Source of the DNA: Ancylobacter dichloromethanicus
GTDB lineage: Bacteria; Pseudomonadota; Alphaproteobacteria; Rhizobiales; Xanthobacteraceae
Reading direction: 5' to 3'
DNA length: 64,000 nt
Assembly (NCBI RefSeq): GCF_018390645.1
Contig: NZ_JAHBGC010000029.1
Span: forward strand, 124,001-188,000
Positions 50,423 to 61,000 of this stretch are shown here, piece by piece. The translations under genes and the position numbers were made by a program. Each line of letters opens with the position of its first letter. Position 1 is the stretch's first letter. The notes below the pieces were generated by a model. The model was not told where the DNA came from and ran no database searches. It saw only the letters and a program-made list of their open reading frames with translations.

Positions 50423-50703
50423 AGCGCGGCGCGGATTTTTTCGTTCCGCCCGGCGCGCGGGCCGGCCTGCGCGGCGCCGGCGCGGTGTGGGGGCGGCTTC
50501 GCCACATGTCTTTGCCGGCTGTTTGAATTCGGTGTAATGAACGCTCTCCCCCGCCCAATACCGTCCGCCGGTGCGTGGCGGGGCCGTGCCCTGGCGTGCC
50601 CTCGGCGACGCCGCCGGGCCGTCATGGAGATGTCAGGCCGCTGCCCTAGAGGGGGTGCCGGCGATCCCTGTGCCCCCTATGGTGACCCAAGAGCGTGACT
50701 TCC

Positions 50704-52410
50704 ATGAAAGCGACGAGCGGCAACCCTCCAGCGTCGCCCGTCAGCGCGGCCTTCGCCTCCTGCCGGAGCGTGCTGATCGGCATCGGCGCCCTGAGCTGCG
50801 TCATCAACATATTGATGCTGACCGGCCCGTTCTTCATGCTGCAGATCTATGATCGCGTGCTGGCGAGCCGCAGCCTGCCCACGCTTGTCGCGCTGCTGGT
50901 CCTCGCCATGGTGCTCTATGCGTTCCAGGGCGTGCTCGATCTGCTGCGCGCGCGCGTGCTGGTCGGCCTCGGCATGCGGCTCGACGCCCGGCTGCGCCCG
51001 CTGTCCTTCGACCTCATGTCGGCCCTCGTGCTCAGGCGCGGGCGCGACGGCAACGGCCAGCAGCCGGTGCGCGATCTCGACCAGGTGCGCCAGTTCCTGT
51101 CCGGCCAGGGGCCGGTGGCGATCTTCGACCTCCCCTGGATGCCGCTCTATCTCGGCGTGCTGTTCCTGTTCCACCCGGTGTTCGGCCTGATCGGCCTCGC
51201 CGGCGTCGTCGTGCTCTGCGCCTTCATGCTGGTCACCGAGTTCGCCACCCGGGCGCCGACCCGCATCGCCGCCCGCCGTTCCTCGACCCGCAACGGGCTG
51301 GCGGAAACCTATTGCCGCAATGTCGAGACCATCACCGCGATGGGCCTGACGGCGACCATGCGCAACCGCTGGTTCGACGCCCATGCCGCCTATCTCGACG
51401 ACAACCAGCGCGCCGTGAACGTGGCGGGCGATCTGGCCTCGATCAGCAAGGTGTTCCGCTTCCTGCTGCAGTCGCTGATGCTCGCCGCCGGTGCGTGGCT
51501 GGTCATCGAGGGGGAGGCGTCGTCGGGGGCGATGATCGCCTCGTCGATCCTGTCGTCGCGGGCGCTGGCCCCGGTCGAGCTTGCCATCTCGAACTGGCGC
51601 GGCTTTGTGGCGGCGCGGCAGGCCCATGCCAGGCTTTCGGCGCTGTCGGTGGAGTTTCCGCCCGCCCCCCAGCCCATGCCGCTGCCCGCCCCGGCCGCGC
51701 GGCTCGATGTCGCCGCACTGGCGGTGGCGCCTCCCGGCCAGACCCGGCCGACCATCAGCGGCGTGTCCTTCGCGGTCGAGGCGGGGAGCGCGGTCGGCGT
51801 GATCGGCCACAGCGGATCGGGCAAATCGACCCTTGCCCGCGGGCTGGTCGGGGCGTGGCCGTCCTCCAAGGGCAGCGTGCGCCTCGACGGCGCGGCGATC
51901 GAGCACTGGGACCGCGACGCGCTCGGCGCCCATATCGGCTACCTCCCGCAGGATATCGAACTGTTCGACGGCACGGTGGCCGAGAACATCGCCCGGTTCC
52001 GCGCCGATGCGCCGCCCGCCGCCATCATCGCCGCCGCCGAGCGGGCCGGCGTGCACGAACTCATCCTGCGGCTGCCGGGCGGCTACGACACACGGCTCGG
52101 CGAGGGCGGCATCGCGCTCTCGGCCGGCGAGCGGCAGCGTGTGGCGCTGGCGCGCGCGCTCTATGGCGAGCCGTTCCTCATCGTTCTCGACGAGCCCAAT
52201 TCCAATCTCGACGCCGATGGCGAGTCCGCGCTGACGCGGGCGATCATGTGGGCGCGGGAAGCCCGGCGCGTCGTCATCGTCATCGCCCATCGGCCCAGCG
52301 CGCTGGCGGCGGTCGATCTCGTGCTCATGATGGGCGCCGGCCAGCAGCAGGCCTTCGGCCCGAAGGAGCAGGTTCTGGGCAAGGTTCTCAAGCCGCCGGT
52401 GGCCGCATGA
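50704..52410 (+). CDS. prtD: Type I secretion system ABC transporter/permease (PrtD type)
   Basis: A 568-residue fused permease-ATPase that powers export of RTX proteins. The membrane domain (residues about 20-310) has six helices, with LMLTGPFFMLQIYDRVLASRSLPTL and DLPWMPLYLGVLFLFHP as family motifs. The ATPase has GHSGSGKSTLARGLVG (Walker A), YLPQDIELFDGTVAENI, LSAGERQRVALARALYG (signature) and LIVLDEPNSNLDADGE (Walker B). There is no peptidase C39 domain, as expected for transporters of C-terminal-signal substrates. A GTG at 50695 is an alternative start. It overlaps prtE by 4 bases. Confidence 0.93.
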   Translation: MKATSGNPPASPVSAAFASCRSVLIGIGALSCVINILMLTGPFFMLQIYDRVLASRSLPTLVALLVLAMVLYAFQGVLDLLRARVLVGLGMRLDARLRPLSFDLMSALVLRRGRDGNGQQPVRDLDQVRQFLSGQGPVAIFDLPWMPLYLGVLFLFHPVFGLIGLAGVVVLCAFMLVTEFATRAPTRIAARRSSTRNGLAETYCRNVETITAMGLTATMRNRWFDAHAAYLDDNQRAVNVAGDLASISKVFRFLLQSLMLAAGAWLVIEGEASSGAMIASSILSSRALAPVELAISNWRGFVAARQAHARLSALSVEFPPAPQPMPLPAPAARLDVAALAVAPPGQTRPTISGVSFAVEAGSAVGVIGHSGSGKSTLARGLVGAWPSSKGSVRLDGAAIEHWDRDALGAHIGYLPQDIELFDGTVAENIARFRADAPPAAIIAAAERAGVHELILRLPGGYDTRLGEGGIALSAGERQRVALARALYGEPFLIVLDEPNSNLDADGESALTRAIMWAREARRVVIVIAHRPSALAAVDLVLMMGAGQQQAFGPKEQVLGKVLKPPVAA

Positions 52411-53759
52411 TCAATCGTCTGTTCAGGTTTCTGCGGGCGCGGCTCGCCCGCCTCTCGCCGGCGGCCAGCGTGACCGACGACGGTGTGGACCGGCATTTGT
52501 GGCTGGGGCTCGTCGTCGTGCTGTTCCTCGTCGTCGGCTGCGGCGGCTGGGCGGCGACCGCCGCGCTCAACGGGGCGGTGCTGGCGGTGGGCACGGTGGT
52601 GGTGGAGAGCCACGCCAAGCGCATCCAGCACCCCGAGGGCGGCGTGGTCGGCGAGATAAGGGTGCGCAACGGCCAGAAGGTGGAAGCCTCGGACGTGCTG
52701 CTGCGGCTCGACGACACCGTGACGCGGGCCAATCTGGCGGTCGTCGACACCCAGCTGGTGGAACTGGCCGCCCGCCGCGCCCGGCTGGAGGCCGAGCGCG
52801 ATTCCCGGCCCGAGATCCGCTATCCCGACGAGCTTCTGTCGCGGCGCGCGGAAGAGAATGCGGGCCGGGCGATCGACGGCGAGATCAGCCTCTTCAATTC
52901 CCGCCGCGCCGCCCAGGAGGGCCAGGTGCTGCAGATGCGGGCCCGCATCGAGCAGCTCGTCGACGAGGCCGCGGGCCTGTCGGCCCAGATCGAGGCCAAG
53001 AGCGCGGAGCTGGTCTATATCGCCGAGGAGATCGCCGGCGCCACCGAATTGCTGGCCAAGGGGCTGACGCCGTTGACGCGCCTGCGCTCGCTGCAGCGGG
53101 AGAAGGTGCGCATCGAGGGCGAGCGCGGCCAGCTCCAGGCGGAACTGGCGCGCTCGCGCGGGCGCACCAGCGAAACCGAATTGCAGATCATCCAGATCGA
53201 CCAGGACATGCGCGCCGAGGTGATCAAGGATCTGCGCGAGATCGAGGGCAAATGGGCCGAGCTTCAGGAACGCCGCATCGCGGCGCAGGACAAGCTGACC
53301 CGCGTCGAGCTTCTGGCCCCGATCGCCGGCGTGGTGCACGAACTCGCCACCCATACGGTCGGCGGGGTGATCGCGCCCGGCGAGACGGCGATGCTGATCG
53401 TGCCCGAACACGACAAGCTGGTGGTGGAGATCCATGTCAACCCGGTCGATATCGACCAGGTGGCGCTGGCGCAGCCGGCCATGGTGCGGCTCTCGGCCTT
53501 CAGCCAGAAGACCACGCCGGAGCTGAAGGGCGAGGTTACCCGCATCGCGGCCGATCTCACCAAGGACGAGAAGGCCGGCACCAGCTTCTATGTCGTGCAG
53601 GTCGCCTTGCCGGCGCAGGAGATCGAAAAGCTGAACGGGCTGCATCTCCTGCCGGGCATGCCGGCCGAGGTGCATCTGCAGACCGGCCAGCGCACGGCGC
53701 TGAGCTACCTCGTCAAGCCGCTTCGGGATCAGATAGCGCGGGCGATGCGGGAGGAGTGA
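52407..53759 (+). CDS. prtE: Type I secretion system membrane fusion protein (PrtE/HlyD type)
   Basis: A 450-residue adaptor: a single transmembrane helix (residues about 31-53, WLGLVVVLFLVVGCGGWAATAA), a barrel/lipoyl half with HPEGGVVGEIRVRNGQKVEASDVLLRLDD, a long coiled coil (about 110-290) and the second half (LLAPIAGVVHELATHTVGGVIAPGE). The HxEGG motif and length fit the PrtE/AprE branch. It connects PrtD to a TolC-type outer-membrane channel, which is not in the window. Its last 47 bases overlap the end of the convergent LysR gene. Confidence 0.92.
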   Translation: MINRLFRFLRARLARLSPAASVTDDGVDRHLWLGLVVVLFLVVGCGGWAATAALNGAVLAVGTVVVESHAKRIQHPEGGVVGEIRVRNGQKVEASDVLLRLDDTVTRANLAVVDTQLVELAARRARLEAERDSRPEIRYPDELLSRRAEENAGRAIDGEISLFNSRRAAQEGQVLQMRARIEQLVDEAAGLSAQIEAKSAELVYIAEEIAGATELLAKGLTPLTRLRSLQREKVRIEGERGQLQAELARSRGRTSETELQIIQIDQDMRAEVIKDLREIEGKWAELQERRIAAQDKLTRVELLAPIAGVVHELATHTVGGVIAPGETAMLIVPEHDKLVVEIHVNPVDIDQVALAQPAMVRLSAFSQKTTPELKGEVTRIAADLTKDEKAGTSFYVVQVALPAQEIEKLNGLHLLPGMPAEVHLQTGQRTALSYLVKPLRDQIARAMREE

Positions 53760-54615
53760 AGGTCGCGGCGGCGCAGGCGAAGAATTCCGCGATGATCGGA
53801 AGCCGCCGCCGCTCGTCGAGGCAGACCAGATACTCGTCGATGGCGAGCGGCGCGTCCCTCAAGGGAAGAAAGCGCAGCCGGGAGTCAAAGCCGAATTCCA
53901 GATCGGCCACCACGCCGGCGCCGAAGCCGGCGGCGACCGCCTCGCGCACGCCCTCGCGGGTCGAGACCTCGAGGATCGGCCCGAGCGTGATGTTCTGCAA
54001 AGCGAGGTTCTGCTCGAAGACTTCGCGCGTGCGCGAGCCGCGCTCGCGCAGAACGAACGGGCAGTCCCGCAGATCGGCCAGATAAAGTTCCGAACGCGCG
54101 GTCCAGGGGTGCCGTTCGGGCAGGAACACCCCGATCTTCATCGAGGAGAGGGGGCGGACGTGAAGCCGCCCGTCGGTCGGAAGCTGGGCGGTGATGCCGA
54201 TATCGGCGCGGTATTCCAGAAGTTGCTCGATGACGCTGTCCGAGTTCTGGACGATGAGCGAGAACACCAGCTTCGGCCGCTGCTGCTTCAGCGCCCGCAA
54301 TATCGGCAGCGAATGCACCACGCCGTCGGCGGCGACGCGCAGGCGCCCGCCTTCGATCTGCCGGCTCTTGAGCAGGGTGCGCGCCTCCGCCAGCGCACCG
54401 AACAGGCGCGATGTCACCTTGTACAGCGCCTCCCCGTCCGGCGTCAGCGTGACGCCGCGCGCCTTGCGCTCGAACAGCGCCATGCCGGAGGCGGCCTCCA
54501 GCTGGCGGACCTGGCCGGAAAGGGTGGACTGGCTGACCGATATGCCGCGCGCGGCCTGCGAATAGCTGCCGGCCGAGGCGACGAAATGGAAAGCGCGAAG
54601 CTGGGTAACCGACAT
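53713..54615 (-). CDS. LysR-family transcriptional regulator between the secretion genes and the exoprotein
   Basis: A 300-residue LysR protein. The helix-turn-helix is LRAFHFVASAGSYSQAARGISVSQSTLSGQVRQLE; the effector domain includes LRVAADGVVHSLPIL and VSTREGVREAVAAGFGAGVVAD, like the regulators often linked to phosphonate or sulfur use. ATG 54615 was preferred to GTG 54624 because AGGTGAG lies just upstream. It ends inside prtE on the opposite strand and is divergent from the 2009-residue exoprotein gene across a 415-base region, so it may control that gene. Confidence 0.88.
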   Translation of the reverse strand: MSVTQLRAFHFVASAGSYSQAARGISVSQSTLSGQVRQLEAASGMALFERKARGVTLTPDGEALYKVTSRLFGALAEARTLLKSRQIEGGRLRVAADGVVHSLPILRALKQQRPKLVFSLIVQNSDSVIEQLLEYRADIGITAQLPTDGRLHVRPLSSMKIGVFLPERHPWTARSELYLADLRDCPFVLRERGSRTREVFEQNLALQNITLGPILEVSTREGVREAVAAGFGAGVVADLEFGFDSRLRFLPLRDAPLAIDEYLVCLDERRRLPIIAEFFACAAATFTPPASPALSDPEAA

Positions 54616-55030
54616 GATTCTCACCTGCCCTTTGCGGCCGAGGCCATGCCGTCAGCGGTAGGCTGCTGGAGAGTTACAGGCGTGTACCGATAGTTGTGCG
54701 CGCGGTGGCTATAAACGGAGATCGGCATGGTGAAGGACAATTTACCAGATCAAGAGATTCCGAATTGTGACAGGTTGCTTGTTACCACCAACTTCCCTCG
54801 GGCAAAGCTTTATCAAGGCGCCGCGCAGCGGTGAGGGGGGGTGTCGGTTATCTCCATAGAGGGCATTGTTATTTGAGATAGGTGCGCGGTCGCGACTTTT
54901 AAGAACCTGTCACGTGCGCCCCATACTGCTGCCGGCCATACGCCGAAGACGTTGCCTTCGGCATGTGTGAGCCGCCCGCGCGGCACGGCGTCGGCTCAAT
55001 TAAAAGCCGGCAAAACAGGAATGAAGGCTC
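54616..55030. promoter_or_regulatory. AT-richer promoter region of the exoprotein gene with leader hairpins
   Basis: 415 bases, clearly lower in GC than the surroundings at 54700-54900. Near the gene, GCCGAAG-ACGTTGC-CTTCGGC (54942-54962) and GAGCCG...CGGCTC (54969-54997) form two adjacent stems just before the ribosome site, which could modulate translation or mark an upstream attenuator. I found no protein-coding signal in it. Confidence 0.5.
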
Positions 55031-58000
55031 ATGGCCACGATCACGAATCCCATTCTCGATTTCATGACCAAGCGCGGTTCGGAAGACCGCGTGATCAATC
55101 TGAACGAGGTGTTTTCCGGCGAAGGCCTCACCTATACGATCGAGAGCAGCGACCCTTCGGTGGCGGATGTGACCATCGTCGACGGCCTGCTCACCATCGA
55201 TTTCCTTGAGACGCTGAGCCACACCGACCTCAAGATCACCGCCACCGATGCCGGCGGTTCCAGCGTCACCGACAGTGTGCGGGTGCGCGTCACCGGCGAG
55301 AACGCCTATACGATCGCGGTGCTGCCGGATACGCAGGACTACACCAACGCGGCCGGCGTCGAGACCTTCAAGGGCATGACCCAGTGGCTGGTCGACAACA
55401 AGGACAGCCTCAACATCTCCTTCGTCACCCATGTCGGTGACATCACCACCGAGAACGGCACCGGCCACTGGGCCTATGCCAAGGAAGCGCTCAGCATCCT
55501 CGATGGCGAAATCCCCTACGGCCTGACGCTCGGCAACCATGACGGCGTTTCCGGCAGCTTCCATTCCAGCCGGATCAACGACTATTTCTCGGTCGACGAC
55601 CTGAAGGCCGCCAATGGCGAGAATTTCGGCGGCACCTACGACCAGGAAGCGGAGCTGTCGAACAACACCTATTCCACCTTCACCGCCCCCGACGGCACCA
55701 AATGGCTGGTGCTGAATCTCGAATTCGGCGCGCGCGAGGACGTGCTGCGCTGGGCGGGCGAAGTGATCGAGGACAATCTCGACCACCGCGTCATCCTCAC
55801 CACCCACTCCTACATGACCTGGGGTGGCCGCCACGACGCCACCGGCGCGCCGCTCTATGACGAGGGCACCGGCTACGATTACGGGCTGGGCAACTCGACC
55901 GAAGGCGCCACCGACGGCGAGACCATGTACCGCGAGCTGGTGCAGAAATACCCGAACATCACCTTCACCTTCTCCGGCCACATCTTCGGCGATGCCGCCG
56001 AGACGCTGGTGAGCTACGACCAGTTCGGCAATCCCGTCTACCAGATGATGGTGAACTACCAGAACGGCGTGGCGCGGGAGGTCACCAGCGACGCCGGCCA
56101 GGGCTCCGGCGGTGCCGGCGGCAATGGCGCCATCCGCCTCGTCACCATCGATCCGGACAACAACTCGGTCTACACCTCGACCTATTTCGCGGCGCTCGAC
56201 GACTACATGGACAGCGTGCGCGGTGACGGCGAACTCGACCGCGACGGCCTGACCGGCCCCTATCGCGGCCATGAGGAGACCATCACCGGCGTCGAACTCG
56301 GCACGCCGGATGTGCCCGCCATCGCCAAGGCCGGCAACGACCAGTTCGTCACCGCCGCGACGGGCGAGGAGAAGGCGCAGGTCACCCTCGACGGCGACTG
56401 GACCCTCAACCCCAACAACGACCAGGGCCTGACCTATAGCTGGACCGACCGCGACGGCAATGTCGTCGCCACCAGCGCCACGCCCACGCTCGAACTCGGC
56501 GCCGGCCATCACGCGCTGACGCTGACCGTGACCGACAGCGCCGGCCATGTCTCGAAGGACGAGGTCGTCATCGTCGTGTCCAACGAGAACACGCTGCTGG
56601 TCGACAATTTCAACGACGGCAACGTCGACGGCTGGACGCGCCCGGGCACGCCCGTGGGTCTTTCCACCGGCACCACCGCCGAATTCGGCATCGCCGATCT
56701 TCCCGCCCCGGCACCGGCTGCGGACGATTTCGCCCGGGTTCCCAAGGCGTCCTCGACCCAGGGTCTGAAGGTCACCGCCGATTTCGACACCGCCAGCGGC
56801 GCGCTGCTCGGTTCCTATTCGGTGGTGCTCGACATCTATGTGCCTTCGGAAGGCGCCGGCAGCTATACGGCGCTGTTCCAGATCGATGGCGGCGGCACCA
56901 ATGCCGATGCCGAACTGTTCCTGAAGAAGAGCGGTGATACCGCCGGCCTCGGCACCAACAGCGACTACAAGGGCAGCTTCACCTATGATGCCTGGCACCG
57001 CGTGGCGGTGACCTACAGCCAGAACGAGGACGGCACCCTCACGCTGGCCAAATATATCGACGGCGTGCTGGCCGGCACCCAGAGCGTCAGCGGCGACCGC
57101 TACAAGCTCGACCCCGAAAAGGGCCTGACGCTGTTTGCCGACAATGACGGCGAGACCAGCGACGTCTACATCTCCAGCGCGCTGATCACCGACAAGGTGT
57201 TCACCGCGGCGGAAATCGCCGAACTCGGCGGGGCCAAGGGCGGCGGCATCGTCGACACCGCGCCGAGCGCCAATTCCGTGCAGTTCGACTTCGACGCCGG
57301 AAGCACCAGCCCGACCATCGGCGCCGGCGCGCTTGTTCCGCAGGGCGGCCTCGAGGTCGGTTACGACTCGGTCGAGGATTTCGACATTCCGGCGGTGTCC
57401 GGGGCGGGCGCCGGTGCGCCGGATGTCACCTTCATTCCCAAGCTCGCCACCAGCCAGGGCCTGCTGCTGACGCCGAGCTCGCCGGTGCCCGCCGGCACCA
57501 TCGTGTCCAGCTACACGCTGGTCTATGACGTGCTGATCCCCTCCGACGGCGTGAGCGGCTTCACCTCGTTCCTGCAGACCGACGTCACCAATACCAGCGA
57601 TGGCGAGTTCTTCGTCCGCAGCAGCGACGACGGCACCGGCGGCATCGGCATCGGCGGCAACTACACCGGCGCGTTCAAGTACGACGAATGGCAGCGCGTC
57701 GTGTTCAAGGTCGAGGACACTGGCGACAACGTCACCATCTCGAAATATATCGACGGCGTGAAGGTCGGCACCCAGACCACGGCCGACGACCGCTACGAGA
57801 TCGACCTCAGCAAGGGGGTGATGCTGTTCACCGACGAGGACGGCGAGACCTCGGACCTCTACGTCTCGCACTTCCTGTTCACCGACAAGCTCTACACCGA
57901 CGCCGAGATCGCGGCGCTCGGCGGCGTGAAGGCGGATGGCATCGTCAGCGAGGCGCCCTCCGACTTCTCGGTGCAGATCGACTTCAGCACCGACGACATG

Positions 58001-61000
58001 ACCGACGATTTCGGCAACGCCCAGGTCGCCGCCACGACGGTCGGCACCGGGGTCGGCGGCTTCATCGTCAAGGGCACGGTGAACTCGCGCGACACCGTCG
58101 TCGACGGCCAGGACGCGCTTGAAGGCCGGGTGTTCGAGCAGTCCGACTCCGCCAACAACGTTCTGGTCTGGGGCGAGGCGGCCGCCAAGTCCTGGTCGAA
58201 CTACACGTTCGAGACCACCATCAAGACCACCGACAATGACGGTGTCGGCGTCGTCTTCTATTACCAGGACGACAAGAACCACTATAAGGTGGTGCTCGAC
58301 GCCGAGACCAATACCCGCTCGCTGGTCAAGGTGGTGAACGGCGCCGAGACCATCCTGGCCACCGAGCATGCCGGCACGCCGTGGAGCCGCGACTTCCAGC
58401 TTAAGGTCGCGGTGGTCGATGGCGAGATCAACGTCTTCCTCGACGGTCACAACGTGTTCGGCACCGTGGTCGACGACACCCCGCTGGTCGGCGGCACGGT
58501 CGGCCTCTACTCGAACAACCAGCGCAGCTCGCAGTTCGACAATGTCGCCGTCAACAAGGTGGCGCTCACCGCCCATGCCGGCGACGATGTCCGTGTGCTC
58601 GATCTCGACGGCGACGGCCATGTGACGGTGGCGCTCGATGCGGAAGGCACCTACGGCCTCACCGACATCGTCAGCTATGTCTGGACCGATGAAGAGGGCA
58701 ACGTCGTCGCGCAGGGCAAGTCGGCGCAGGCCACGCTCGACACCGGCGATCAGACCCTGAAGCTGACCGTGACCGACGCCGGCGGCAAGACCGCGACCGA
58801 CACCCTGCATGTCGACGCGGTCGACGCGGGCCGGGTGCTGCTGGCGGAAGGGTTCGGCTCGGCCGCCTCGCTCGGCAGCTGGACCATCGTCGACGAAGGC
58901 GAGTCCGGCGGCATCGGCCCCGACGGGACCTCCTCCCAGTGGGAACTGCAGGACGGAAAGTTCGTCCAGCTGACCGACCTCAAGAGCCGCCAGCTCACCT
59001 GGAACGGGGCGTCCAACTCCGATCCGTGGAAGACCGGCTGGAGCCCGCTGGGCGATGGCGTGAACGTGCTGCGCAAGGGCACCTATGCGCTCTACAACGA
59101 CCCGGCGGCGAAGGAATGGAGCGACTACGCGGTCGAGGCCACCATCGAGACGCCGGACAATGGCGCGCTGGGGCTGCTGTTCTACTACGAGGACGAGAAC
59201 AACTACTACAAGCTCGAACTCGACGCGAATGGCGACTATGACCGCAACCCGAGCAACGGCGCGGGCAGCCTGTTCCAGCTCATCCAGGTGAAGGACGGGG
59301 TCGAGAAGTACCTCAACCAGTTCCCGGCCAAGTACACCCCCGGCGAGGCCTTCGACCTTCGCGTCGAGGTGAAGGACGGCCAGATCCAGGCCTCGGTCGA
59401 CGGCCAGGCCCTGTTCGCCTACGCCATCGAGGACCACGCCCACGCCAAGGGCACGGTGGGCCTGTTCTCCTGGGACAGCGCGGGCGTCTCCTTCGACAAT
59501 GTGACGGTGGTCTCGCTGGCGGATGAAGAGCCGGGCGTGCCCGGTGACAATGTGGCCCCGGTGGCGGTCGGCGAGACCGGCTTCACCACCGGCGGCGGCG
59601 AGGCGCTGATCCTGAGCGCGGCGCTGCTGCTGGCCAATGACAGCGATGCCGATGGGGACACCCTCGCCCTCCTCTCGGTCGGCAACGCGGTCGGCGGCAC
59701 GGTGTCGCTCGACGATGCCGGCAACGTGCTGTTCGTGCCGGCGGCGGGCTTCGCCGGCGCCGCGTCCTTCTCCTACACCGTCTCCGACGGCAAGGGCGGA
59801 AGCGATACCGCGACGGTGGGAATCACGGTCGAGGGCACGCCCAACCACGCCCCGGCCGCCGAGAATGACCGCCTGTATGCGCTGCAGGACAAGGCCCTGA
59901 CGGCCTCGCTCTCCAGCCTGCTGGCCAATGACCGCGACGCGGATGGCGACACGCTGTCCATCATCGCGGTGCAGGACGCGACGCATGGCAGCGTGGCGCT
60001 GGTCGACGGCAAGGTGGTGTTCACCCCGGCGAACGGCTTCACCGGCGACGCTTCCTTCTCCTACACCGTCTCCGACGGCAAGGGCGGGCAGGATACGGCG
60101 ACGGTCACCATTGCCGTGCGTCCCCAGCCCAACCGGGCGCCGGTGGCCGCCAATGATGCCGGCTTCTCCACCGCGGCCGGCATCGCCGCGACGCTGGCGG
60201 CCTCGCTGCTGCTGGCCAACGACACCGATGCCGACGCCGATGCGCTCACCATCCAGTCGGTGACCTCGGGCACCGGCGGGACGGTGGCGCTCGACGGCAC
60301 CAATGTGGTGTTCACGCCGGCGGATGGCTTCGAAGGCGAGGCGACGTTTAGCTACACCGTCGCCGACGGCAAGGGGGGCGTGTCGACCGCCACCGTGACG
60401 GTGACGGTCGAGCCGGCCGTCGAGCCGGAAGACCCGCATGCGGGCTGGACGCTCGGCACCGACGGGGATGACTCGCTGCGCGGCAACCCGCTGCAGGTCA
60501 ACAAGATCTACGGTGACGCCGGCGACGACGTCATCCGCGGCGGCCTGCGCGCCGACCAGCTGGACGGTGGCGAAGGCGACGACACGCTCGATGGCGGCAT
60601 CGGCAAGGATGTCCTCAAGGGCGGCGAAGGCGACGACGTTCTCCATGGCGGCATCGGCAACGACCGGCTGGAGGGCGGCGAAGGCGACGACTTGCTTTAT
60701 GGCGGCATCGGCAAGGATGTCCTCGACGGCGGTGCCGGCGACGACCAGCTCGAAGGCGGGCTGGGCAATGACCGGCTCATCGGTGGCGCCGGTGACGACC
60801 TGCTGCGCGGCGGCCTCGGCCACGACACCTTCGTGTTCGCGGCCAATTCTGGGGTCGACATCATCGCCGACTTCCGTGCCGGGCAGGACACCATCGAGTT
60901 CAACGAGCTCGCCTTCGAGACCTTCGACGACATTCTGGCGGCGATGGTCGACAGCGACGACGGCGTGGTGATCCAGCTCGACGACGGCGGCGACCACTAC

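Larger units (their letters stand above)
50354..50703. other. Divergent intergenic region between bufA and the type I secretion genes
   Basis: 350 bases. The bufA-proximal part holds the SigF-like promoter and palindrome described separately. The rest (50425-50700) must hold the rightward promoter of the secretion operon; I see no clear element in it. Open frames crossing it have no coding character. Confidence 0.5.

Noticed and set aside
60440-60840. Repeat array that could be mistaken for CRISPR
   Set aside because: The repeats are in frame and encode RTX nonapeptides; there are no unique spacers of constant size and no cas genes.
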